DNA of 61,729 nucleotides from an uncultured Clostridia bacterium (GTDB lineage: Bacteria; Bacillota; Clostridia; Christensenellales; Borkfalkiaceae), in NCBI GenBank assembly GCA_947625385.1, contig CANQOB010000009.1:1-61729 (forward strand). Reading direction: 5' to 3'. Positions within the stretch are counted from its first letter, which is position 1. Each line of letters begins with the position of its first letter. The notes beneath the pieces are model-generated. The model searched no databases. It saw only the letters and a list, made by a program, of their open reading frames with translations, and was not told where the DNA came from. The translations under genes and the position numbers were made by a program. Below, piece by piece: positions 26,801-33,678 of this stretch.

Positions 26801-27263
26801 GCCTTCCTATCTCACCATCGTCGCACGGGCGTCGCACGGCGGCTATATGCAGCATGCGGACAGCGAGGGGAAGGCGCTCTACACGCGGGAAGAACTGCTC
26901 GCGCGCGTGCGCACCGCGCTCGCCGGGCGGGCGGCGGAGATCGTCTTTTACGGCGACGAGGACGGCATCTCCACGGGTGCAAGCGGCGATTTGGAGACCG
27001 CGACCCGCATCGTGGAGAACATGATCTGCGTGTACGGAATGGATGAGACGATCGGCTTGGGAAGCATCGACAGGCACGCCATCGCGGGCTCCCAATACGA
27101 TACGCTCGTTCGGCAGCGGGTGAATGAGATCCTGCAACGGGAATTCGAGGAGACCAAGAGACTCATAGCAGAGCACCGGGACGCCATCGAACGCCTCGTG
27201 AAGGAACTTCTTCTCAAAAACCACTTGAAGGGCGGGGAGATCGACGCGATCTTGCGCGCATAA
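23856..27263 (+). CDS. Clp-N / ClpA-type AAA / FtsH AAA / M41 peptidase fusion
   Basis: An 1135-residue protein, ATG 23856 behind GGAAGGAGG. Order: a Clp-N-like helical domain (about 1-135); a Pro/Ala linker; a Clp/Hsp100 second-type AAA domain (Walker A GPPGVGKT at about 235-242, 'LLFDEVEKAH' near 302-311); a middle domain of about 250 residues; an FtsH-type AAA domain (Walker A GPPGTGKT at about 744-751, 'LFVDEIDSIG', 'SLDPALVRRFDR'); and an M41 zinc peptidase with HESGH at about 968-972. The membrane helices of true FtsH are absent, so this is a soluble double-ring machine. It probably unfolds and degrades proteins for the Ter system. I know of no standard family with this full order. Confidence 0.88.
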   Translation: MSVISPLLKKILQKATDLSVENGKKLSVDYILLAMLDEVASQNADAADEAELKAIVGLLAAYPIDTETVAALREYVRTSAQDTFGDQILYRRMVMGAETKANHDGKEQIGADLYLEYLLRNPTEAMSRFVLKEQPKPAPSLPNVAKEPAPEAPPVRQTAEPPQKAPQETKQESGLERLLGVLAETKRVQQKLLETVFGQDQAISTFISGYFQAELTALTQKERVRPRATFLFAGPPGVGKTFLAEQAAGLLKLPFRRFDMSEYSDNESGVDLCGLNSAYKYSKKGILTEFVDEHPHCILLFDEVEKAHLNVIHLFLQLLDAGRLRDNYTEQEVSFKDAILIFTTNAGRKLYEEQTDSQLSCLAAKTVLGAIASDINPYTGEPFFPAAICSRFASGNVIMFNHLGANDLIKIVDREFSKQADGLKTGADISVEIDGKVPYALMFSQGGNADARMIRGKSGSFLHQELYELYRLLCSDANGFSADKIKTIKFDVALPENERVRALFSEGETPDVLIFAEKEKADKCLAAVEGIARAHCAATLEEAKEILDRQEIRLILVDVLCGAQAGRENLLNVEDATCAGREFFLYAKEYLHIPLYLLQEREGDISVEEQLSFSRNGARGIVTIESAEFGKTVYEKCVVARQQHNLFELAKANKLLGFQTSQRVSEDGTEATITLYDLKLSVAVDAEDGKSMVSKLSKPDTRFSDVIGAADAKEELAYFVEFLKNPSKYLRKGLKAPKGVLLYGPPGTGKTLLARAMAGESNVTFLTAEGNQFLKKYVGEGAEAVHTLFATARKYAPAILFVDEIDSIGHERGSGQSADISADVLTSFLTEMDGFGKDAARPVFVLAATNYNVEPGTGRSLDPALVRRFDRKIFVDLPGKEERLQYLKLKTRTEAYKLSDEQLENVAMRSTGMSLADLENILEFALRNAFKTEDALVTDALFEDAFETYASGEEKKWDAALLERTARHESGHALVCWLHGETPSYLTIVARASHGGYMQHADSEGKALYTREELLARVRTALAGRAAEIVFYGDEDGISTGASGDLETATRIVENMICVYGMDETIGLGSIDRHAIAGSQYDTLVRQRVNEILQREFEETKRLIAEHRDAIERLVKELLLKNHLKGGEIDAILRA

Positions 27264-27311
27264 AACACGGAAAACGGACGCAAGTCTGAAATAAATTTAA
27301 GGAGGACGATT

Positions 27312-27788
27312 ATGTCTGAAAACAAAGCGGAAAGAGCAAAAAAGGTTTATGCAACATTGATCAAGATGTTGGATAACAAAGAATGGCGCTATGAGCGTCA
27401 CGACGACGATCTTGTCATCAAGAGCGGCGTCAAGGGCGACGATCTTCCCATCGAGTTCATCGTCATGGTCAGACCGGAGAACGAGATCATCCAATTCTTC
27501 TCGAGACTTCCGTTCGAAATGGCGGAGGACAAGAGGGTGGACGGCGCCATCGCGGTCTGCGTAGCGAACTACGGGCTCATCGACGGCTCCTTCGACTATG
27601 ACATCTCGGACGGCGAGATCAGATACAGACTCACGTGCAGCTATTGCGGCAGCGAGATCAGCGAATCTCTCTTCGAGTACATCATCTTCTGCGCGGCTTC
27701 CACCGTCGACCGCTACAACGACAGATTCTTCATGCTTTCCAAGGGCATGATGACGTTGCAGCAGTTCATCGAACAGGACAAACACTGA
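27312..27788 (+). CDS. YbjN-like (type III chaperone-fold) protein
   Basis: A 158-residue protein with ATG 27312 after AAGGAGG, 48 bases after the protease stop and ending at a strong terminator. The pattern of a short helix, a sheet ('WRYERHDDDLVIKSG', 'IEFIVMVRPENEIIQFFSRLPF'), then two long helices matches YbjN-domain proteins, which have the secretion-chaperone fold. It could hand substrates to the Clp-FtsH protease or stabilise a partner of the system. The family call is moderate; the role is inference from position. Confidence 0.65.
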   Translation: MSENKAERAKKVYATLIKMLDNKEWRYERHDDDLVIKSGVKGDDLPIEFIVMVRPENEIIQFFSRLPFEMAEDKRVDGAIAVCVANYGLIDGSFDYDISDGEIRYRLTCSYCGSEISESLFEYIIFCAASTVDRYNDRFFMLSKGMMTLQQFIEQDKH

Positions 27789-27799
27789 CGACCGTACGA

Positions 27800-27832
27800 A
27801 AAAAGGCGTTCCCGCAAGGAACGCCTTTTTTC
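27800..27832 (+). terminator. intrinsic terminator ending the Ter operon
   Basis: GGCGTTCC (27806-27813), loop CGCAA, GGAACGCC (27819-27826), T6; flanked by A6 so it can work in both directions, also for thiT on the minus strand. Confidence 0.92.
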
Positions 27833-27842
27833 GATGCAATGC

Positions 27843-28964
27843 TTATGCCTCTTCCGAGGGCTTGGGGCGGTATTTTCTCACCGCCTTGACAACGGCGGGG
27901 GAACAGAGCACGATCACGCCGAGCACGAGCACGATGGCGATGTCGACGAATACGAAGGAGTTATAGACGAGGCTGTAAGCCCACACGTTGCTGTTGCCCG
28001 CGTCCGCGGCATACGCGGAGAACGCGAACACGCCCGAAAGCACGTGAGAGAAGAACCTCAACGCGCTCGCGACGATCGCGCCGAGCACGAACTGGACTTG
28101 CGGGAGCTTGTCGAGCGCCTTGACGCGCGAGAACATCCCCGCCAGCCCGATCGCGGCAAAGGCAATGGGGTAGTCGAGCAAAAACTGCGCGGGATGGATA
28201 ATATAGATGTCCTGCACCGCTTGCAGCATGCCGTAAGCAAACCCCGCGAGCACGCCCTTTTTCGTGCCGAACATGTAGGAATAGAGCATGAGGGGCAAGA
28301 GGGAGGCGAGCGTCACCGAGCCGCCCTGCGGCATGCGGAAGAAGCGCACATAGGAGAGCGCAAAGCTCATGCCGATGCACACGGCGGCATAGGCGATCGA
28401 GCGGGAGTCGAACGCCGCCTTGTCCTTTCTGCCGAACACGAACGCGAGCGCGGCGATGACAGCGAGAAGTCCCACGGCGCACAGCCACAGGGCGAGACGG
28501 TCGACCGAGGCGACGTCGGAGTTGTAATAGCCGTCCCCGTTGACGTCGTTGCCGTAATAGACGCCCATGCAGACGAGCGTGGCGATCGCCGCCGCGCCCA
28601 CGACGCAGCCGCAGATGATGTACGTGAGCTTGCAGCGCTTGAAATACAGCGTGAGCGCGCTTCCCGCCGTTGCGAGGATGAGCAAAAGAAGGGGCACGAA
28701 CACGATGACGTTCACGCCGTCCTCCGCAAAGTTCAGCGCGAGGAAGAGCACGGCGACGATCGCCGCATACACGATCGCGGTGAAGAGGGATACGCGCAAA
28801 AAGCGCTTTTGCGTCTCCCCGCGGAAGAGCAGCGCGAGGATGAGAAAGACGGCGGCAAAGAGAATCGTCATCCAGAACGCAACGAAACGGAGAACGCTCA
28901 TCGGTTCGCTGTCCGTGAGGATGGGATACCATACCGTATCCGCCAAGAGGGAAAATTGTAACAT
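27843..28964 (-). CDS. thiT: ThiT-like thiamine transporter substrate-binding component with N-terminal extension
   Basis: A 373-residue membrane protein; ATG 28964 is chosen because AAGGAGG precedes it. The C-terminal 190 residues are the ThiT S-component of an energy-coupling-factor transporter: 'YVRFFRMPQGGSVTLASLLPLMLYSYMFG', 'GVLAGFAYGMLQA' and 'HPAQFLLDYPIAFAAIGLAG' are its thiamine-site and helix motifs. ThiT alone is about 190 residues; here about 180 extra N-terminal residues add four to five membrane helices and a calcium-like loop ('DVNGDGYYNSD'). Thiamine enters with the help of shared ECF ATPases, not encoded here. The TPP riboswitch upstream gives control by thiamine supply. Confidence 0.88.
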   Translation of the reverse strand: MLQFSLLADTVWYPILTDSEPMSVLRFVAFWMTILFAAVFLILALLFRGETQKRFLRVSLFTAIVYAAIVAVLFLALNFAEDGVNVIVFVPLLLLILATAGSALTLYFKRCKLTYIICGCVVGAAAIATLVCMGVYYGNDVNGDGYYNSDVASVDRLALWLCAVGLLAVIAALAFVFGRKDKAAFDSRSIAYAAVCIGMSFALSYVRFFRMPQGGSVTLASLLPLMLYSYMFGTKKGVLAGFAYGMLQAVQDIYIIHPAQFLLDYPIAFAAIGLAGMFSRVKALDKLPQVQFVLGAIVASALRFFSHVLSGVFAFSAYAADAGNSNVWAYSLVYNSFVFVDIAIVLVLGVIVLCSPAVVKAVRKYRPKPSEEA

Positions 28965-28993
28965 GAGACCTCCTTGTGTTTTACCGCCTTTCA

Positions 28994-29023
28994 GAAAAAT
29001 CGCCCGCGAAAAAACCGCAGGCG
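28994..29023 (-). terminator. riboswitch-controlled terminator
   Basis: On the minus strand CGCCTGCG (29023-29016), loop, CGCGGGCG (29008-29001), then five T. It lies between the TPP aptamer and the thiT ribosome binding site. Confidence 0.8.
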
Positions 29024-29027
29024 AATT

Positions 29028-29105
29028 ACGACCGTACTTTCGTGCAAGGATTACCTTGTCCGATTCCAATGGTATCATCTCAGCCTTTCGGCACCCACGA
29101 CGGAT
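29028..29105 (-). promoter_or_regulatory. TPP riboswitch
   Basis: Read on the minus strand, the THI-box elements appear in order: GGGTGC, then GGCTGAGATGATACC, then GGACAAGGTAATCCTTGCACG, a variant of the usual GGATAATGCCAGCG half. A terminator follows and then a thiamine transporter gene, which fits the class. Thiamine pyrophosphate binding should stop transcription. Confidence 0.9.
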
Positions 29106-29129
29106 AAAACATTTTTGATTTGTACCACA

Positions 29130-29158
29130 ATTATATTCTCTTTCCCCGCGAAAGTCAA
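29130..29158 (-). promoter_or_regulatory. sigma-A promoter of riboswitch-thiT
   Basis: TTGACT (29158-29153), 17-base spacer, TATAAT (29135-29130) on the minus strand. Its -35 abuts the -35 of the divergent promoter at 29159. Confidence 0.85.
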
Positions 29159-29187
29159 TTGTTTTTTTGCGAAATTTGTAGTATAAT
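29159..29187 (+). promoter_or_regulatory. promoter giving a leaderless transcript
   Basis: TTGTTT (29159-29164), 17-base spacer, TATAAT (29182-29187). The ATG at 29194 is seven bases beyond the -10, where transcription is expected to start. Confidence 0.75.
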
Positions 29188-29193
29188 GCGTCT

Positions 29194-29763
29194 ATGGACA
29201 AAAAGGCGCTCTTTGCCGCGCTCCGTTTCACTGCGGACGAAAATCTCACGGACAGGCTGTATTGGTACCGCGCGCCCTTTCCGCTTGCGGAAGGGGAGGA
29301 AGTGCTCGCTCCCGTCGGCGTGCACGACAGATTGCAGCGCGCCGTTGCCGAACGGCTCCTTTGGGCGGAGGAATCCGAAGCGCCGTACGACGTGCGTCTC
29401 ATCAAGTCCGTGGAGGCGCGGTACGGGGAAAGAATGGTCTGTATCGGAGCCGCGCACGCCCTCGAATTCGGCGGCGTGCGCTACGATGCAAAGCACTATA
29501 CCCGCTATCGGCGCGCCCTGCTCTGCGACGCCGATTTCAAAGAGCAAACCGTGCGCTGCGTGCTCGAAGAACCTTCTTTGGGCGACGCAGACGTCTACCG
29601 CGAGCTCGCAAAGGGCGGCGTTCTCTTGGTCGGCGGAGAGGGGAGAGCGATCTTCAAGCGGCTGTACGCGCTGCTCCGGGGGGACGAAAGGGAAGCCGCC
29701 GCGCTCGGAGTTCTCGGGCTCGGCGAACGGGAGATCTGCGCCTTGAAAAACAGTTTGGGATAA
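29194..29763 (+). CDS. hypothetical protein, probably leaderless mRNA
   Basis: A 189-residue soluble protein I do not recognise. A beta-rich start ('YWYRAPFPLAEGEEVLAPVG') resembles the small N-terminal domain of primosomal proteins only loosely. There are 'LIKSVEARYGERMVCIG' and, near the end, 'VLLVGGEGRAIFKRLYALLRG'. No ribosome binding site precedes the ATG, which falls at the predicted start of transcription. It is 10 bases before the HD nucleotidase gene, which does have a ribosome binding site, so the two form an operon. Confidence 0.75.
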   Translation: MDKKALFAALRFTADENLTDRLYWYRAPFPLAEGEEVLAPVGVHDRLQRAVAERLLWAEESEAPYDVRLIKSVEARYGERMVCIGAAHALEFGGVRYDAKHYTRYRRALLCDADFKEQTVRCVLEEPSLGDADVYRELAKGGVLLVGGEGRAIFKRLYALLRGDEREAAALGVLGLGEREICALKNSLG

Positions 29764-29773
29764 GGAGAACGGT

Positions 29774-30355
29774 ATGGAGAAATTTTACGCATATCTCGAC
29801 AGGATGAAGTTCATCAGGCGTTGGCAGCTCATGCGCTCCACGCGGGACGAGAACATCATGGAGCATTCGCATTCGGTGGCGGTGCTCACGCACGCCCTCT
29901 GCACCATCGAAAACGGCGTCTTCGGGGGGGACGTGGACGCGGAGAAAGCCGTCCTGTACGCGCTCTATCATGAGGTGAGCGAGGTCATGACGGGGGATCT
30001 CCCCACGCCCGTCAAGTACTTCAACAGCGGAATCCACGGCGAATACGAGAAGCTCGAAGCGCTCGCCGTGCAAAAAATCGCAGACACGCTCCCCGAGGAG
30101 ATGAGAGCCATTCTGCTGCCCTCGCTCCTGCCCGACAAATCGAGCAAAGAATATCAATTCGTCAAAGCTGCCGACAGGCTTTCGGCATATCTGAAATGTC
30201 TCGAAGAGCAGCGTTCGGGAAACAATGAATTCGTACAGGCGGAAAAGAGCATCTACAAGTCGCTCATGGAGCGCGGGATGCGTTCGGTGGAGTACTTCTT
30301 CGAACATTTCATCCCCGCCTTCCGTCTCACCCTCGACGAGCTGGAAGGTCTGTGA
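29774..30355 (+). CDS. YfbR-like HD-domain 5'-nucleotidase
   Basis: A 193-residue protein, ATG 29774 after AAGGAG. The HD phosphohydrolase metal site is seen as 'EHSHSVAVLTHAL' and 'YHEVSEVMTGDLPTPVKY', the latter a signature of YfbR-type 5'-deoxynucleotidases, which release phosphate from deoxynucleoside monophosphates. The family is usually about 195-200 residues, so this is full length. Sits at the head of a set of translation-related genes; a nucleotide-pool role is likely. Confidence 0.88.
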   Translation: MEKFYAYLDRMKFIRRWQLMRSTRDENIMEHSHSVAVLTHALCTIENGVFGGDVDAEKAVLYALYHEVSEVMTGDLPTPVKYFNSGIHGEYEKLEALAVQKIADTLPEEMRAILLPSLLPDKSSKEYQFVKAADRLSAYLKCLEEQRSGNNEFVQAEKSIYKSLMERGMRSVEYFFEHFIPAFRLTLDELEGL

Positions 30356-30396
30356 CCGCGCGGAGTCTATGCAAAGGTCGGAAGGAGCCTGAACCT

Positions 30397-31341
30397 ATGA
30401 AATATATCGAACTTACCGTCCGCACCACGAGCGAGGCGAGCGAACTCGTTGCGGATATCTTATGGGACTATACCGAGGGCGGCGTGGCGATCTCGGACAG
30501 CGCGGACGTTGTCGCTCTGCAATCGGGCAAAAGCGGCATCTTTTGGGACTATCTCGACGAATCCCTGCAAACGACGGGGGAGACGCTCGTCAAGGCGTTT
30601 TTGTCCCCCGACAGGGAGCCCGCTATCCCCGAGATCATGCAGCGGATTCGCGCGGCGGCTGCGCGCGCGGGAGAGTTTTGCTCCTTCGGGACGCTCGAAG
30701 AGACCAAGCGCACGATCGACGGCGACGACTGGATAGACGTGTGGAAGAAGCACTTCCGTCCCATTCATTTGGGGAATATCGTCGTCGTGCCCGAATGGAT
30801 AGAATATAGCAAGAAGCCGGAGGAAGAGGTCGTCCTTCTCGACAGCAATATGGCGTTCGGCACGGGCGAGCACGAGACGACCGCGATGTGCGTGGAATTG
30901 ATGCAGAAATATCTCGGGAAAGAGGACGTCGTCCTCGACGTCGGGTGCGGAAGCGGCATTTTGGGCATCGCGGCGGCGAAACTCGGCGCAAAGCAGTGCT
31001 ATCTCACCGACGTGGACCCCGTCGCCGTCTCGAGCGCGGAGCACAACGCCCTCAAAAACGGCGTGGCGCAAAGGGTCACCGTCAAACAGAGCGATCTCGT
31101 GGGCGACGTCTCGATGGTCGCCGACCTCCTTCTCGCAAATATCACGGCGGAGATTCTCTGCCGTCTCGCCCCCGCCGTCCCCGCCCATCTGCGCGCGGGC
31201 GGCACCGTCATCCTCTCGGGCATCATCCGCGAGCGCCTCGGGCTCGTCAAAGAGAGCTTTGCGGCGCAGGGGCTTACCCTGCTCGAATGCAGGCAGAAGG
31301 GCGAATGGTATGCGCTCGTCTACAAAGGTGGTGTGAAATGA
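30397..31341 (+). CDS. prmA: ribosomal protein L11 methyltransferase
   Basis: A 314-residue protein starting at ATG 30397; the reading frame extends upstream, but GGAGCC precedes this ATG and the PrmA start 'MKYIELTVRTTSEASELVAD' begins here. The SAM-binding motif DVGCGSGILGIAAAKLGA and the substrate motif 'LLLANITAEIL' are intact. PrmA trimethylates ribosomal protein L11. Its stop overlaps the next start (ATGA), so it is coupled to rsmE. Confidence 0.95.
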   Translation: MKYIELTVRTTSEASELVADILWDYTEGGVAISDSADVVALQSGKSGIFWDYLDESLQTTGETLVKAFLSPDREPAIPEIMQRIRAAAARAGEFCSFGTLEETKRTIDGDDWIDVWKKHFRPIHLGNIVVVPEWIEYSKKPEEEVVLLDSNMAFGTGEHETTAMCVELMQKYLGKEDVVLDVGCGSGILGIAAAKLGAKQCYLTDVDPVAVSSAEHNALKNGVAQRVTVKQSDLVGDVSMVADLLLANITAEILCRLAPAVPAHLRAGGTVILSGIIRERLGLVKESFAAQGLTLLECRQKGEWYALVYKGGVK

Positions 31342-32051
31342 CCCCCAAGCGCTTTTTTGTGGAAAAAATCGCGGAAGAATGCGTGCTGACGGGGGATGAA
31401 TTCCGCCACGCAAAGAACGTTCTGCGCCTTGCGGAGGGGGACGAGGCGACCCTGCTCGACGGCAGCGGCAAGGAGTACGACGCCGTCGTCACGCGCGTGT
31501 CGAGATCGGAGCTTACTCTGCATGTCGTGGGCGAACGCGTCTCGGACAAGGAGCCCAAGCGGGAATACTGCCTCTTCATCGGCGCGCTCAAAGGGGACAA
31601 GACGGAGTGGGTCGTCCAGAAGGCGACGGAGCTCGGCGTAAGTCGGGTCGTCGTCTTTTCCTCCCGCTACTGCGCCGCATACATGAATGAAAACAAGCTC
31701 GAAAGGCTGAGAAGGGTCGCCCGCGAAGCGGCGAAGCAGTGCCTGCGCACGGTGGCGCCCGCCGTCGGATATGCGCCCGACTTTTCCGCCGCGCTCGCAT
31801 GCGCGCAGGCGTACGATACCAAGCTCTTTGCGTGTGAATTTTTGAACGAAAACGAGGCATCCATGTCCGCGATCGAGGGTTCCTGTGCGGTCATGGTGGG
31901 CAGCGAGGGCGGCTTTACGGAGGCGGAGTTTGAGGAGGCGAAACGCGCAGGATTTCGCGGCATCACGTTGGGGAAGCGCATTTTGCGCGCCGAGACCGCG
32001 GCGATCGCCTCTCTCGCGCTCGTCGCGCACAGCATGGGGGAACTCGGATGA
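31338..32051 (+). CDS. rsmE: 16S rRNA m3U1498 methyltransferase
   Basis: A 237-residue SPOUT methyltransferase, full length. An N-terminal PUA-like RNA-binding part ('HAKNVLRLAEGDEATLLDG') and C-terminal knot motifs 'VGSEGGFTEAEFE' and 'LGKRILRAETA' are all present. It methylates U1498 of 16S rRNA at the decoding centre. Overlaps prmA by four bases and mtaB by four bases, so all three are translated from one mRNA. Confidence 0.95.
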   Translation: MTPKRFFVEKIAEECVLTGDEFRHAKNVLRLAEGDEATLLDGSGKEYDAVVTRVSRSELTLHVVGERVSDKEPKREYCLFIGALKGDKTEWVVQKATELGVSRVVVFSSRYCAAYMNENKLERLRRVAREAAKQCLRTVAPAVGYAPDFSAALACAQAYDTKLFACEFLNENEASMSAIEGSCAVMVGSEGGFTEAEFEEAKRAGFRGITLGKRILRAETAAIASLALVAHSMGELG

Positions 32052-33277
32052 AGGTGTGCGTCTTTACCGTCGGCTGCAAGCAAAACGAGGTCGAGAGCGC
32101 GTCTCTTCGCGGCGGGCTCGAAGAGCTCGGCTATGAGACGACGGACGAGCTCGGCTATGCCGATTTGTACTTGCTCAACACCTGCGCGGTGACGGCGGAA
32201 GCCGAACGGAAATCCCGCCAAGCTGTCGGCAGGATGCGGAAATTCAACCCCTCCGCGCCCGTCATCGTATTCGGGTGCGCCTCCGAGCACGCGCCGTCGG
32301 CGTTCGAAAAGAAGGAGGGCGTCACGCTCGTGGCGGGCGCCATGCGCAAGGACAAGATCTTGGAGCTTCTCTCCGGGCGCGGCGTGTTCCGGGAGACGGA
32401 GACCGCTTTTTGCGAGCTTCCCCGCCCCAAATGCACGAAAACGCGCGCCTATCTGCGCGTACAGGACGGTTGCGACCGTTTCTGCGCCTACTGTCTCATT
32501 CCCTATCTGCGCGGAAGGAGCCGTTCCCGCGCCCTTGCGAGCGTCGTGGCGGAGGCGGAGGCGATGCGGGTCAAGGAGATCGTTCTCACGGGAATCGACC
32601 TTGCCTCCTACCGCGACGGGGACCGCGATCTCGGCGATCTTTTGCTCGCGCTCAAAGAGATTCCCGCCCGCATCCGTCTGGGCTCTTTGGAGGAGGGCAC
32701 GGTCACGCGGGAGTTTCTCGCCAAGGCGAAGGCGGCGGGCAATGTCATGCCGCATTTTCATCTCTCGCTGCAAAGCGGGTCGGACCGTGTGCTCCGTGCG
32801 ATGAACCGCCGCTACACGCGCGAGGAGTTTCTTGCCGCCTGCGCCGCCGTCCGCGAATTTTTCCCGGACGCCGCGATCACCACCGACATCATCGTGGGTT
32901 TCCCCACCGAAACGGAGGAGGACTTTTTACAGTCCCTCTCCATCGTGCAAGAGGCGGGATTCGCGCACGTGCATGCGTTTCCGTTCTCCGCGCGCGAGGG
33001 GACGAATGCGGCGAAGCTCGAAGATCTGCCCTCCGCGGTCAAAAGAGAGCGGATGGGGCGCATGCTGCGGGCGGCGGAAGAGGCGGAATCCGCATACATC
33101 TCGCGTTTTTTGGGGACTATCCGTCCCGCGCTCTTCGAATCGGACGGCGGATACACCGACAACTACATCCGCGTCTTTGCGGAGGGCGCAGCCGAGGGCA
33201 AGCTCTGTTCTGTGCGCTTGAAGGAGAGGAAAAACGGCGGCGTGCTCGCCGAGATCATAGAGGAGGTATCATCATGA
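32048..33277 (+). CDS. mtaB: tRNA t6A37 methylthiotransferase
   Basis: A 409-residue radical-SAM protein. The N-terminal UPF0004 part has three cysteines ('GCKQNEVES', 'NTCAVTAEAERKSRQ', 'FGCASE') for one iron-sulfur cluster. The radical-SAM cluster motif is CDRFCAYC. 'LQSGSDRVLRAMNRRYT' and a C-terminal TRAM-like domain follow. MtaB adds a methylthio group to t6A at position 37 of tRNA-Lys. Overlaps rsmE and the HIT gene by four bases each. Confidence 0.94.
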   Translation: MKVCVFTVGCKQNEVESASLRGGLEELGYETTDELGYADLYLLNTCAVTAEAERKSRQAVGRMRKFNPSAPVIVFGCASEHAPSAFEKKEGVTLVAGAMRKDKILELLSGRGVFRETETAFCELPRPKCTKTRAYLRVQDGCDRFCAYCLIPYLRGRSRSRALASVVAEAEAMRVKEIVLTGIDLASYRDGDRDLGDLLLALKEIPARIRLGSLEEGTVTREFLAKAKAAGNVMPHFHLSLQSGSDRVLRAMNRRYTREEFLAACAAVREFFPDAAITTDIIVGFPTETEEDFLQSLSIVQEAGFAHVHAFPFSAREGTNAAKLEDLPSAVKRERMGRMLRAAEEAESAYISRFLGTIRPALFESDGGYTDNYIRVFAEGAAEGKLCSVRLKERKNGGVLAEIIEEVSS

Positions 33278-33612
33278 AGGACTGTATTTTTTGCAAGATC
33301 GTCGCAGGGGAGATCCCCTCGGCCAAAGTGTATGAGGACGGGGAGATGCTCGTCTTTCGGGACATTGCGCCCGTCGCGAACATCCATCTTCTCGCCGTGC
33401 CCAAGGAACATTTCGCGACGGTAGCCGAGCTCGACGACCGCCGCGCCGCGCTCGCAGGCGGCATGCTCCGAACGATCGGCGCGCATGCGCACGAATGGGG
33501 GTTGGAAGGCGGGTACCGTCTCGTCGTCAACCAGGGCGAAGCGGCAGGACAGACCGTGCCGCATCTGCACATCCACATTTTGGGCGGAGAGCCTCTTCCG
33601 TGGGGAAAATGA
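33274..33612 (+). CDS. HIT family nucleotide hydrolase
   Basis: A 112-residue histidine-triad protein of usual length with ATG 33274 behind GGAGGT. The start has a CxxC pair ('CIFCKIVAGEIPS') and the active site 'HLHIHIL' is near the C-terminus. HIT proteins of this branch hydrolyse adenosine 5'-phosphoramidate-type substrates. Last gene of the prmA-rsmE-mtaB operon. Confidence 0.93.
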   Translation: MKDCIFCKIVAGEIPSAKVYEDGEMLVFRDIAPVANIHLLAVPKEHFATVAELDDRRAALAGGMLRTIGAHAHEWGLEGGYRLVVNQGEAAGQTVPHLHIHILGGEPLPWGK

Positions 33613-33650
33613 TCTGCCGCGTATAAAAATCCGACCGACCGTCCATAATC

Positions 33651-33678
33651 CCTCCCGAAATTTTGCGGGAGGTTTTTT
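33651..33678 (+). terminator. terminator whose 3' arm is also a ribosome binding site
   Basis: CCTCCCG (33651-33657) pairs with CGGGAGG (33666-33672), then T6, then the ATG of the next gene at 33679. GGGAGG is the only ribosome binding site for that gene and is buried in the stem. Confidence 0.8.

Noticed and set aside
23808-27224. Minus-strand open frame of about 1138 codons
   Set aside because: Full shadow of the Clp-FtsH gene, which has clear motifs; no ribosome binding site or domain on the minus strand.
27834-28961. Plus-strand open frame of 375 codons opposite thiT
   Set aside because: Very rich in Arg/His/Glu and without motifs; thiT with its riboswitch explains the region.
29041-29065. 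GGATTACCTTGTCC taken at first for another copy of the ATACCATGTCC intergenic repeat
   Set aside because: It belongs to the second half of the TPP riboswitch read on the other strand.
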